Positions 1-12,651 of a DNA stretch of 64,000 nt are shown here, piece by piece. Both the position numbers and the translations under genes were made by a program. This DNA comes from Lethocerus indicus. Taxonomy: Eukaryota > Arthropoda > Insecta > Hemiptera > Belostomatidae. How positions within the stretch are numbered: the stretch's first letter is position 1; every line of letters starts with the position of its first letter. Below the pieces are notes generated by a model. The model ran no database searches. It was not told the origin of the DNA and worked only from the letters and a program-made list of their open reading frames with translations. The stretch spans positions 2,232,001 through 2,296,000 of the forward strand of contig JACDQD010000004.1 in assembly GCA_019843655.1 (NCBI GenBank), in the 5' to 3' direction.

Positions 1-1149
1 ACTAAGTAACTGTCGATTGTATACTTTAAATCCGCGTCCTCTCCTTACACAGTTCCAGTCCGACAACCCTCCCTCGCAAGACCTAACTTTCCAACACCTT
101 TGGGACTTCCTAGTTCTTAAGTGGATTTGTGAGAAAACAAATTAAAAGTGGTATTCGCCCGGCTTGCTACAGTTTAAATCCTTCCAATTCTGCGCTGAAC
201 TGTCTGAATAAATATTGGTAAAATTTACCTGACTAAATTATTTCCCATTCAAAGCAATAGAATCTACATCTCTTTCCAAGTGACAGGTACAATTCATTTA
301 TTCATTTAAGTTATTTAACGTTATAACACGTTCCATATTATATTAGTCAATTGCGATCTGTTAATGCAATTTACTATTTGGTACTACTCTAGACCGGTTT
401 CGTGTTCTTGCCGTCGCCATGTGGATTAGTCACAGCCGATTTCGGTATCGTTTAATATGGAAATGTAAAACGGAGGGATGTAAAGCTAATCTCGGTTGAA
501 ACTAGGGGTTGAGATAGGGATATAGAACCAGCAGGGTGAACCGTATAACTGGGGTAACCAGGTTAAGGGGTGAACGGGGGTGGGCTATTTATTTACCTTG
601 GGAGGCGGTCAGAAACACACACACGGGCCTCAGTAGTCGAACACTCGACCGCTCCTTTAATGGCCTGCCGGGTTATTACACGACGGGACCGGTTTCGGCT
701 GTTCGCCACCGACAGTACGATTGGGGGCCGGGCGGTAATTGCCCGGTTTCGGTTCATTCCGGTTCCGTATTACTCTATTTGCGCCCGAACAGTCCGTTTA
801 TATTACATTTCAGACGCCTCCCAAAGCTCTCCAAAGCGTTCCCCGGGAATTTCAAATCGAGTCCATTGGTCAGTCCTATCATATAATTATTAGGCTGTTC
901 GGTTTATTCGCTGAAATGAATAAATCTTATAAACATAATATAGCGAGGTACATTCCGCGTATCGTCTGCACTGTGCACCTTAAATAAAAAATACCTTTAA
1001 TTAATTTTTATTAACGTTTTTTCGCTTCAACTGTACAATACAATCGCCGATATTGATGTAGCACCAATGACAAATAGAGCACAATGAAGGAGAACCTTTA
1101 ATTTCTATTGTATGTTTAAACATTAATTAATTAAAGCTAATTTAATATA
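1..1149. other. Non-coding stretch with old repeat relics
   Basis: No gene is seen. Three overlapping short open frames lie between 536 and 990 but show no family signature and no coding-like bias. Two short stretches match the arm of the palindromic repeat family found elsewhere in the window: 389-402 (CTAGACCGGTTTCG) and about 687-711 (ACCGGTTTCGGCTGTTCGCC). They look like decayed fragments. The rest is AT-rich unique sequence. Confidence 0.6.
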
Positions 1150-1462
1150 CCAGTTTTGTAGTCTGCGAGGGGTTGGAATACCGTAGATTTGTTGTCTTTC
1201 TGTCTCCTCTCGCCGGTTTGGTATTTCCTAGACCGGTTTCGGCCGCTCGCCATCTTCAGTAGCGGTGTCAGTCACTGTTGGCACTTTGGATGTTTTTGAC
1301 AGTACAAGCGACAGTGACACAGTGCAGTGAGGATGACCGAAAAACATCCAAAGTGCCGATAGTGACTGAAGACACCGCTACTGAAGACGGCGAGCGGCCG
1401 AAACCCGTCTAGCAGAAGACCAAACCAGCGAGGTAAGACGGAAACACAACAAATCTACGGTA
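1150..1462 (+). mobile_element. Palindromic (foldback) non-autonomous element, copy A
   Basis: The left arm runs from CCAGTTTTGTAGTCTGCG through GGGGTTGGAATACCGTAG, TTTCTGTCTCCTCTCGCC, CTAGACCGGTTTCGG, CCATCTTCAGTAGC to CACTTTGGATG. The right arm repeats this as its reverse complement, ending near ATCTACGGTA, so the outermost part of the right arm is diverged. The asymmetric loop holds GTGCAGTGAGGATG (1322-1335), which sets the + orientation shared with the copy at 28953. There is no coding capacity. The near-palindromic structure and size fit a foldback MITE or an inverted terminal repeat of a larger element; I do not recognise the named family. Each arm carries a CTGAAGA...GAAAC motif (minus strand 1228-1263, plus strand 1377-1412). 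Confidence 0.8.
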
Positions 1463-3512
1463 ACTAAAGGTAAAATTCGGCAAGCTTACAAAAACGACAA
1501 ACAATTAATTAGCGCTACTTCAAAACCAGAATTACAAATGCTAGCACCCACTTTATTACTGTCGAGAGTCTACTGACGGTCGCTGAAACCGGTTTAAATA
1601 AAGTCGGACTAGGTGAGTGGGGCAGAAAATTTCCAACTGTGATGGCGCTATTAAATTTCCCGCGGGGAAAAACAACGCGACGAGGAGAATTAACTGCGAT
1701 AGTATCAAACGGAATAATCAGATAGTTTCTGATAAATATTCCTCCGAATATTCTCGGGATGAATTAATTCATGAGATAAAGCGTTATATAATCTTTTTCG
1801 TAACCTTTTTCCAAATGTAACGGCCGTCTTGCTAATTCCTGGAGACCGTTGGTTGAAGAAATTTCCGATTCTTGATATATTTGTATAAGTCAGCGTGAGG
1901 TTGTCAGTTCCATTATTGAACATTTAATTAAATAGATATTACTTTCCGTATTTTTTGACCAAATACGTTTTTAAAGCGTGACAGAAAGTTATAGGAACAT
2001 CCTCTACATTTATAAAAAGAAACCCGAAATACGTCTTAATAAAATACGGAATTCAAAACTTTTTCTCGTATTCCAGGTGGATTTCATCTAATAATTAAAG
2101 GGGAAAAAGACAGAAAAACATTTTTTTTTTTTAAAACGATTTAAACATGATTTAATATCGCCACCGAACAAACACTTGCCCCTTCCGCAGTGGGGCGGTA
2201 CCGACGAGATATAACGAGCGTTCCAAAAATTATATAGCAATTACAATCCATTAATTCGCGGTCTCACGACCACGAATGACCGACGATGACGAACGATTTG
2301 TTTTCTTTTATTTTTTCAAGCGCGTTTCGTTGGCCGTCCCTTCTCCCCGATGCACGATCGGTGGCCGAATGAAAACGGGCGTAAATAAATCAAACCCGTT
2401 CAACTCTGCAAAGTTTTCAACGTTCTGGACGGACGGATTCGGACAGTTCCGCTCGAGTTGTAGAACAGCGAGTATATTTTCTTTTGTATAATTTATTGGA
2501 AAGTTTATATCCCTTCGATAGAAAAACAATTATTGATAATCGTTTACGAAATGAGATTTATAACTGCGCCCTTCGCCATAAATTAAAATTAAAATATAGA
2601 CCGTAAGAATTCTATATTTATTGCCGTAAAGTGGATTAGATTTCGATAATCTTTGTCACCTAAAAAAAAAAAAAAGTGGGCGGGAAAAGAGTTTTCCAAG
2701 TTTTACATTTCCCTGAGAAAATATCACTCTCCCATTTCACCCCACTTCAACTAATTGATACCGGACAAATTCATACGACTGCGGCTAGAAACCGAAATTC
2801 GAGTGGCAGAAGGCACAACTTGTTGAATTAGGGCGCGTATTTTCAAACAACTACAGGGCTAATTGGATTATAACTGGAAACTATACGAGTTCCGTTCCTG
2901 ATAAATTAAAATCTTCCGTACAAAGAAAGGTGGAATGTTGTTCCTCTGTCAGAAATATCAGTTTAAAATTGTATTTCCAGTAAATTTTACCATAAAGCAG
3001 TGGGTAAACCCACTTGCCATCATATAGGGTGGTTATATTTTCATATATGCTTTTGGTGTATAACTCCGTAATTTGTGACTTCAATTCACTGAATTCAAAT
3101 GGGTGTAATTTTCAGGATTGCGCTTGCAGTTTTTAATGAAACCTTTTATAATGAAATATACCGGCAATAATTAAGGAATTTTATTAATTCTTATAAAGCG
3201 CTTATATTCCTCAGTAAAAGAATGTCCCGGTAGCTGCCGAACTGGACAGAGTATAAAAGTCGGAAGGATAAGCCGTAACCAACGTCGGTGGTGGCCCTCG
3301 TGATTGATGTTAGCAATGAATGATACTCTTCAGCAATTAACCCCGTAGATGGCCAACGTTTTGTAACTCTTCATCAGCTTAACTATTATTTCTTATCGCC
3401 GATGTTTGAGTCATTTGGCCGTCAATCGGCCGAAGGGGAAAAGACGCTTTGAACGTTTTACGATTCAATTCGTCCGGTAATAATTGTTTTTTCGTTCAAC
3501 AACAATATCCAT
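1463..3512. other. Non-coding stretch
   Basis: No gene is recognised. A probable relic of the palindromic family is seen near 1572-1600 (TGACGGTCGCTGAAACCGGTTT). There are short A/T homopolymers near 2121 and 2662. Nothing else can be supported. Confidence 0.5.
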
Positions 3513-3669
3513 TAGATTTGTGGTGTTTCTGTCTCCTCTCGCCGGTTTCGGCCGCTCGCCATCTTCAGTAGCGCTGTGTCAGTCACCGTTGGTGCATCCA
3601 AAGAGCGAGAGGAGACAGAAACGCCAACAAACCTACGGTATTCCAACCCCTCGCAGACCACAATACAGG
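3513..3669. mobile_element. Palindromic element, internally deleted copy D
   Basis: The left arm starts at TTAGATTTGTGGTGTTTCTG and continues through CTCTCGCCGGTTTCGGCC and CCATCTTCAGTAGCG. The right arm resumes at GAGCGAGAGGAGACAGAAAC and runs out to CCAACCCCTCGCAGACC and ACAGG at 3669, followed by TA. The central loop and the inner right arm are missing. The left arm also lacks a 20-bp segment lying between two CCGGTTT direct repeats in copies A and B. Non-coding. Flanking sequence past CAGG agrees with the copy ending at 25006, so the outer end appears genuine. Confidence 0.75.
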
Positions 3670-3847
3670 TACGTTAAACTAATTAGAGTTTAATGTCGAG
3701 ATCGGTGGAATCATAAAATAATCATCTATTTCCTATAGAACTTGCTAGTTTTTTTACTGTTTTCTGTGCACGCGTGGTTTCCAAAACTGGTCTTTTCCAA
3801 TCTTGCACAATAGTCATCGTGCTGTTTAGTTCCAACCACCGCACAGT

Positions 3848-3905
3848 ACTGGTGACAGTGACAGCGACTAACACCACTACTGAAGATGGCGAGCGACCGA
3901 AAGCC
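3848..3905 (+). mobile_element. Palindromic element, right-arm fragment E
   Basis: A half-arm with ACTAACACCACTACTGAAG, ATGGCGAGCGACCGAAAG matches the right inner arm of the copies at 24721 and 28953. No left arm is convincing upstream, although 3741-3830 may contain a heavily diverged remnant. The fragment lies about 180 bp from copy D, so the two may derive from one broken insertion or from neighbouring insertions. Confidence 0.55.
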
Positions 3906-6900
3906 TAACTCATCCTGCGCGTACGGACAGGAATAATTGTTTTTCATGACGTTGAAGCGACGTCAGTAAACTGTGGGGCGGCAGTGCGAATACCGAAATG
4001 CGATGGTTATCAACTAATTCCAAATACGGTTATCGAGCCGAGGTGCGAATCACTCACGTGACCACTCGACGACAGTTCATCGGGCTCGGTTAATTCACCG
4101 TTCATTTGGTAGATGGGGCCGATTGTACGTTGGGGAGACACATTTGTTCGCAATCCTCTCGGACAGAAAACAGAATCGTGGAATAGAATTTCGTTAGCCG
4201 GCCGAAAGGTGGTCGTGCATCGAACGAATTCGGGGCACTGTCCCGACCGAGTCGGTTTTAATTCTGGGCAACGGAATTATCGAGTCGCCTTATATTTTTA
4301 ATAAAATATCACCGTGGACGCGACGGAGGCGGGACCGAGTGAAGGCGATCTGGTTCCCCTTTTTCATAAGTGGGTCGACCTCGGCGGTGCCGGCTTTTTA
4401 CAAATCCGCGGGACCCGATTTCTCGCCCAGGATTCGCGAAAGCGGTAGTCTGAAACGAGCCACCGGCTCGTTAGTTAGAGCGAGCGGATTTTTTCAAAAA
4501 ATATTTTCTTCTCAACCCCGCCGAATACACGACCCTACACCAAATTCAATTATTTCGGCGAAACACCGCTTATTTATTTTTCCCACCCCATTCCGGTAGG
4601 GAACTGTCAATCCTGTGAGTGTATATTTGGATATACTTTGATTTTCAGCGATTTCGGCAAAAAATAAAATTACAATAATTATACTGCGCTAAAAGAATCG
4701 TTTTCGTCAAAACAAAAAGGCCGAAATGATTCTTCAAATTTAGAAGTAAATATTACCCGACGTTACATGAGACGGCGAGAAGCCGAAACCTGTACAGATT
4801 AGGCATAAAATTATATGAAAAAAAATTTTCCTTCTTCTCCTCGCGCCTCGATAAATCGATTAATTCCAAGCGGCGTTGGGACGGATATTGTCTGTTACGC
4901 GTCGAAGAAGAGCGACCGCCGTTAGACAGACTTTGAAAACGTAGCGGAAGAAAATAATCTTTAGAATAAACGAGAAAATAAATTGGGGGGCCTTAAGGAA
5001 AAGCAGAAGTTCCGATATTACTTTTGGGTTACGACTCCTCGCTAGAAGGGGCCTCACTCCCCGGGCCCAAACTTGAATCCCGGACTGGATAGCTAATTAA
5101 AAGTTGGTCCGAAATGCTTCAATACTATTTCTTTAGTGTCTTACAACCGTTCTTTGCCCGAGGTTTTCCATCCCCCCCTAATAACGATCCCGGGTTTATC
5201 TCGCTTCGAGCTTCCAATCTCAGCCTTCCTCCGGCTAATTTCTCTTTACTTTATTCCCAGACCGGTTTCGGTACGCCGCGGTATTTCGCGTGAGTGCGAC
5301 TAGACCGATCAAAAATTGAAACGAAATAAGCAACAATAGTGCGACTGGTCATTTAACTAAACCGGTTTCGCCTCCAGTAGCGTTTGATCGGTTGGTCACA
5401 CTTAAGCGTGTTACTTCCCGAAGCAAATTTCTTTATTTCGCACGAATAAAACCATACATTTATGCTCCGTAACAATGTATAGCATTAATGAATTGGCAAC
5501 GCTGTAATGTCCCACTCATGAGACAGAAGAAAGGCCTCGCAGTTGCCTCATTTTCTTTTCCGAAATTCTGAAATTTCATCTCCCAATTATTTTTATTTTC
5601 GTTTTCAGAAAAAATAATTGGATCCAAATTTAATATCAGGCCAACGACACCGAGTGAAAAACATTTGAAAATTTCCAATACCGATTATCGGGCTAAGGGA
5701 GTGGGGGGGGGGGGCAAAAAAATTGAACCCACTCGACCAGTCTAAAGTAAGCATCCATATTGATGGACGAGACCCGTGTTTTTCCAGTTCCTTGAATCCG
5801 ACCAGAAACACTTTCTCCCATAATTGAAACAATCGTCGAACGGATAATTAAAAATCTCGCAGCAGCGGAGGATAATTGAATTTATACTTCGGTCTTTATG
5901 AATACCAAGCAGGTTTTCCGCGAGGGAGGGAGGGAGGAAAAATGTGTTTAAGAGCAATCAACCGAGCATGACTCGGCGACAGGGGGCTGAAATGTCCCGG
6001 GCGCAAAAATTATTTTCCGGGAAAACGAAAATTGAATATTCCAGCGCTATAAGTGATAATATTTACAGCCCACTTCCCTCAGTTATCCCGCGAAAAATCG
6101 ACTGCGAAAAGCTGAAATATAAAATGTTAACGGTTGGGTAGTATATGGGGAGATGGAATTAAATGAAATTGGAGACCTGTCGCCGCTATCTTGATCCGAG
6201 TGGCCGTTTTTTCTTTCCTCCCCGTACGACTCTTTAAATGTCAAGAAAATTGACGAGGCCGGGGGGTTATTCGGTGGCCGGTGAAAGCCAGACGGCGTTA
6301 TAAAGGGAGGGTCATGAGGCCACCGCTCCTCACCGGTGGGCATAACACACCCTCAATATCGCCTCAATGTTCACAAGTCAGTATTTATTAGCCGGCTATG
6401 ATATCGTCCTCAAATGAGAGAATACGTTTTATCCGATCTTGCGAATTATTATTTATTCTACTCGGCTAATTCCCGGTCTACGCACATAAAATATGCCGAC
6501 AGATTAGCCCTCCGTTGACATTAAGTCCGTTGTTCTTATTGAGCTTTATTTTTGACATTGTTTAACATTTCGTTTTTTCATATATCAATTGCCTATGCGA
6601 AAATCTTACCGGTTACCACGGCACTACTTCATAACATATCAAACAAGTTACCAAAAAGCTGTAATAGAAAAAGAAATTTTCAAAGCGATTACTTCCTAAG
6701 ATTTGCCAACGGCTCTTGCAAACGGTCGACTGAAGACCATTCAGGATTGAAAAAAGGTATCGTTTCAACTAATTAGGACGTCCTCCAGCACTTAGGAGTT
6801 GCACAATTATTATTACCATGGGAAGAAAGGCGTTTTTCTTCCGGTGCCCACTTAGGTCGGAAATCCGATCCCACAATCTAGAAGAAAGAATTAGACCCAA

Positions 6901-8400
6901 CATCGCAATAAGGAAAAGTGGTCCAGTACCGCGATTTCCGGCGGGGGCCCGAAGTGGAAATTTTTAAATGGTCCGTTCGTATCACGCGTATCTGGGCGGC
7001 TTAATCTCCCGTAATAAACATGACCAAATATCTCGATATAAATCAAGTTCTAGATAACGGAAAATGAAGCCGAACGCGTAGTTCTAAAACGCTACTTTCA
7101 TATTTTGCACCGATTGTTCCGGACAGATAATCACAGGCGTTATATTCCTCATTAAATTACTGATTGGATAACGCTCGAATATGGAAGGTCCGCAAATCAC
7201 GTCGGATACGTTTTAAGCGTGTTTAAGCAGTGATTCTTCGATATGGTCAGCAACAGTTGAATGAAAACGTTATAAGGTGGGAGGTGTTATATATTTTTAT
7301 ATACGAAATAATCAGCGTTCGAATGAAAAGTGTCCGCAATTTTAGCTGAACTAGTTTAATGTTGAAATGAGCTGAAGTGAGGCTTAGTCGCTTTCAAGAA
7401 TTGGAAACTTGTGTCTGGCGCCCGTTCGACCGCCCGGAATGGCAGATAGTTGGGACTAGACGTTTAATATGCATTCCCAAACCGGTGCGAACTACCGTCG
7501 GGTTGCGAAACTCGGCATTTCGTAAATAGTAGCCGGCCAGTTTCCTTTAAGACGCATTGGCCCCGAGTTTTAACTCGACTAAGTCGTTTTCTCTAGTACT
7601 TGTAGCAAAAAAAAAAACGAAAACAAAAATACGAAGTAGTTTACTGCCTGTTAGCGCCGGCGGGATAAGGGAACGCATCTCAGAGATTTGCCAATTCTGT
7701 CCTCCGACCAGTTCCAGCCATCGGAAATATGATCCAGTTTTCTGCCAATCGGAGCAGATTTATCATAACCGATAAATTAAGCGCGGCCGGCAATTAAGCC
7801 CATAACGGGGCGGCCAGGAAGTTGTAATTTCTGGGACGACTACCATTTTGAGACAATTCAACTTCTCTATGCCGGGATCTCGTGTCGTGATTTTTTTTTT
7901 CCTCCCCTTAAATATTGCCAAAAGCGGACGTCCAATTTCCGAATCTGTACGAAGCCGTACTTAAATCCTTCCGTATTTTTACGTTTTTACATCTTCAACT
8001 GTGACTCGTTGAACAGAGTCCTTAACTGGGTCCTCACAAATGAATCTATAATGAGTTTAACGACATCGGTGTCGTTAACGAACGAAATGTGAACGCCGCT
8101 CGTTCGATTTCGCCTACGCGGCCTCGTTCGCGTACACAAATTAATCCGGCCTAGTCTTAGATATTGGCACCGGTTAATTCAAAAGTCCGGGGCCGAAGCT
8201 AACGTTTCGAAATTTATAGCGACCCGTCGCCGAGAGCCCGATCTATAAATCTAGCCGTGTGGGCAGAGAGATGAATAATTCTCGTTGATATTCGAAAAGT
8301 TGTTCAGTCGCCCGAATTAAGTTCCTATAATCGGATTTGTTTCGGGGTCTTTTCCTGCTGATCTTTAATTACAGGACCATAAATTAAGGAAAGAGATTGG
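3906..8400. other. Non-coding stretch with scattered relics
   Basis: No gene is recognised. Features seen: a palindromic-family relic near 4768-4797 (GACGGCGAGAAGCCGAAACC), two CCGGTTTCG relics at about 5260-5272 and 5360-5385, a G12 run at 5703-5714 and a short GGGA repeat at about 5922-5937. The short open frames here have no recognisable domains. Confidence 0.5.
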
Positions 8401-11400
8401 TCTGCTGATGGCGTGGCGAGGGGGTCGGATTGCTGTTTCGAGGACAGCTACGAAACCTATTAGTATTCATTCATCCCTCCAATTTTATTTTTGAACGAAC
8501 CGAAATTCGTCTCAGAAGCTCGACGAAGAAATAATCGAACAGTTCGCTCTCATTCCCTAAATTCATACGGAAGTTAAGACTCTAATTACATTATTATGTG
8601 CATAAAGGTGATTAACGTTCGGGACATTTAAAGCATCAATATTTCTTATAGATGTATCGAAAATGAAATTTTCTATATCGATTGGTTATGGACGTATTCT
8701 TTCACTCAAACTTTCGGATTCGCTTTCACCGGCCGGTGTAGCGTTTCCTCCTTTCGAAGAGAGGATATTTTAACTAATCCTCAGCAGAACTAATAAAATT
8801 AATAGTCCCCCAACAAAGGACAAATCGGCTTTCGTTAAACGGAAATATCTTGAGAGGGAATACGCGTCCGAGAAAACCGCCCCCCCCCACATCGAAGGCC
8901 CCTTTTCTTCGAAATAGCTCTCACAGTATTAATAGTTCGCCTTAATTAATTTATGCTAATCTGAGACGAAAGGTCGTCTCACGTTTTTCACGTTCTGTTC
9001 TCATGTTCGCCTCCATTATTCTATAAAGCCCGGGCGTCAATTAAGAGTACATGCTTTGCGGCCGGTATGAATATTAATAAATCCAATGGCCGATACATCG
9101 GAGGTATGAGGAGGCGGAAAAAAAAAAGAATCCCCCACATATCGCTTCTGAATTCCACGCTAACGGGGGTGATCCGGGCGGACGGCTATTTCGCAGGCTT
9201 TCTTCAGTACATTATGAACTGCCGATTGTACACGGAAGGAAATCTATATTTCAGTTCCGATGAGAATTACGTTTGTTAAATTCACCGTTTTTCGGAGTTC
9301 ACTCAACAACGTCCGGCCGTACCCGACCTTCATTCTCGGTCTGAAGTGCATTCTCATAGTGCAGTAATCTGAACTCCTTACACGTTTCGAGGATATCCAT
9401 TTATTTTCATTCGCCGTATTGTCCGCAGCAATTCCTGTTCGAAACGCCCTACGGTGTAGTGTACATTTCAGAAATAATTCTCATAAAATATTCTCATAAA
9501 ATTTTATACCTTTCAAGTCTAATTTTCAACCGAAAGTCAGCGCTGTATCTTATGGGATGATCATAATAAGTAGGAAACGGTAGGAAAAACCATATTTACA
9601 GAGGGCGTATTTCAGTAGTTGTTTCAGATGATGGTTTCAAAAATATTTCAAGTTGAAAACGTTATCTCTGTCCCAATTAGAGAGCAGATTGAGCACTTGA
9701 ATTAAGCAATGACCTAGTGCCTAAATCCCAAACCGGACCGCTGTAACGTGTACAGAATCGACAATTACCGTCTGTAAATCTGAGCACAAATTTATGCCCC
9801 GCTTGGTAATTTAAGAGGTGAAATACATTTTGGGCTAGTTATAAACGGGTGTGGTCCCAGCCAGAGTGTCGGGGTTTTGCGGTTTTTTAGCGCCAAGTTT
9901 CAAGGCGGCACAGTCGTTATTCCATTTGTGCGATCGTTCCCGATTCCTCGGACCGTCGGGGCTAATTATTTTTAAAGGGAAAGAGGGTAGAAAAAGCGAT
10001 TTATGGAGCTATTCGAGCGTTTTTTGGCGTCGAGACGGTGACCTCATCCCAGAATTCGCATAAAATCGAATCAAATCCGTTCCTGTCCACTTAATACATG
10101 TCCTTTTCTCGACTAGATTATCAGATATAAATGCTATTAACGGCATTACTATAAAATTAATAAACTCGATTTACAAATTTTACGGACCGATAACAAATTC
10201 AAGACCTACTTACAATAAGAAATGTGCCTAATTGTGGCGTAAATTTTAGGATTCAGAACTGAGACTTCCTCACTGTACGATTCCCACTTTGTCTACAAAT
10301 TAGAAATATATTTGACTTTAGATAAAGGTGTTCTTCAACTTTAGACTCAACGTTTTTTCTAGAGAAAACTAAACACTTAGAATCATAAAGCTATTTGTCA
10401 CCTTCACTTGGAGACCGCCAATCGTTCCACAGCCTCCGAGATAGAGCTGATTTATTGGAAATTGGCAAATTTCAATTTTAGTGTAATATCGCGCCTTTTT
10501 TATTATTTCTTCGTAAATTTCGTGTATAACAAACTGAATACAATTTTCAGAAATCTAAAAACAACCATTTAGGCTCCAAGGCGGTAAACGAAAATGTTGA
10601 TCTCGAATTTCGAAAACAAATATTGGAATCGCCAGATTTACCGCCAACCGAAAAAAACACCAACCTACACGCCACCTCCCACCATCGTCGGGCACAAAAA
10701 ATAGTAGGAGTCGTAAATTCTTTAATTAGCGGGGCCAACAAAATCTGCGGGCCAAGGCAAAAATAAGAGTAAGTACTCAAAACTCACGATAGGTATAGAC
10801 CAAAGATCCAAAGCTCACATTTGAATGTGAGGAAATCTTCTAGATCGCCTGCGGTCGTGGAATTTTTTATTGGGCAGAAGAATTTCAAGCGGAATGACAG
10901 GACACAAAAGAAACTCGACGGAAAACCGAATCAAAGGGGTGTCTGAATTTAATCTCCCGGATCTCCGGATGCCCGGACGGAGGAGACTTTTTAACCCGAG
11001 TAATTGGTTCTTGAGGCCCGTCGAGCCTCTCCCAATAGCGACACCTCTTCGTCGTTGGCCTCCCATTAGGCTCTAGTCGATTCCCTCGCGCACAGAGGTA
11101 TGGATTCCCCTTTGTCGTCCCCGGGGGAAATAAGCACTTGGCGCAAGTGCGGGAGTTGGACAACTTACAATTTCGTTGCTAACGAAAGCTCAAGAAATGT
11201 TTGGTCAATTAAATTTCTGGACAATGATGAGACTTATAATAATTGTAAAATATTATATAACCGTAGGATCACTTCGTAGTAGCGTACGAATACAGACACT
11301 AGACAATCCGAATAATCCGAAATTTTATAACAAATTTACAGACACTATATCTTTAAATTCTCACGGGATATTTTCATACTATACAAATTTGGTAAAATTA

Positions 11401-12608
11401 TTTGGAATATTTAAAATTTTTGATATAAATAATTTTAAACGTCCTTGCCGTCCGACCTACGCCAGTCAACACTCAATAGAAGATTTTCAATCAGTGTAAT
11501 GACAATGAATAAAGACGGGTTTGACAAGAACCGGCTACTTCTCGGATTCGAAAGCCGCTACACGTTTTATTCCTACCGGGGCCCTACTCCAGGTATTTAC
11601 ACGTAGTAACACGCACAATTTGCCTGTCGTTCTCTCCACCCCTGGAGGCTCATTAATGTGAGAGAACTGCGAACAATGCCGTCGTCCTCCTTTTACCGTC
11701 GGGGCCCCTGTCCCTCGGGTCCTGACTGCAATTAATTATTCTCCTAATTTAACTACAGTAGTTTCTGCCGACAGAGTTTGTACACTGAGAGTTTTTTCTG
11801 TTTCTTTTTTTTGAATAGGCCGAGAATTTTAATTGCGAAATACCGAACGGTGTAGTAATTGTAATACGCGCGCCAACTATTTCTCGCACGCTAATATATT
11901 TCATATTAGCAAACCGTTCGGTGAGGATAAAGCCCATTAGATGTGCTACACGTTGTGCCCATTAACATTCCCGCAAGTGGGTTCCCGGTTGTAGTTCGAC
12001 TGTTTTCCCTGTTATTTTCCCGTCCCGGTATATATACTTTCTGGGATATTTGTTCTTTTGGCTGTTATTCGCTGCCGCGCATCCTGCCGGAAAAAGGAGG
12101 ACATTCCTTCCTTTACACCTCATTTACCCGTTTTTCCGCTATTAGAATTATCGGGAATGGATTGTCCATTGGCGGAATGCAGTATAACTACTCCGTTATT
12201 CCCGTACAATTTCAACTTTTGTTGCAATCGGTACATGTTATAGGTGCAATGAATTTGTGTATTGTCCCGACATGGGACACACGACGAACGCACTTTCATG
12301 ACCTGTTATTCTGGACGGAGAAGGTCTCCAGGACCAGTGGTGGCGTTTAAGTCACTTCAACGTGTACAACCCGGACCACTACTAGATCGTGTTTTAATAC
12401 CTGGATAAGATGCAGTCCCGACTAAACTCCTCTCTCGTGTATTGACACGGGTCGCCGGGATGTTTTAGGGGACCCCCCCACGAGTTCGGACGTTAACGGA
12501 AGGTCATCGGCCACAGTTATGAGCCGGGGCCAGACCGAAAGAAGAAAAGTCTTTAATTGAAAAACGCCGAGCGGACGTTAACCGGCGGCCGGACGATGAA
12601 GGGGATTC
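8401..12608. other. Non-coding stretch
   Basis: No gene is recognised. There is a C9 run at 8880-8888. Several 60-135-codon open frames (for example around 10815-11163 on both strands and 11943-12350) overlap one another on opposite strands and lack recognisable motifs, so they are not called as genes. Confidence 0.5.
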
Positions 12609-12651
12609 GGAGGAGGAGGAGGAGGAGGAGGATGAGGAGGAGGAGGAGGAG
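12609..12651. repeat. (GGA)n microsatellite, interrupted
   Basis: About 43 bp of GGA units with a single GAT interruption near 12632. It creates a poly-serine run in a minus-strand open frame, which is an artefact of the repeat and not evidence of coding. Confidence 0.9.

Noticed and set aside
12300..12345. miR-184-like TGGACGGAGAA in a small hairpin
   Set aside because: Only the first 11 bases match the mature sequence and the predicted hairpin is too short for a pre-miRNA.
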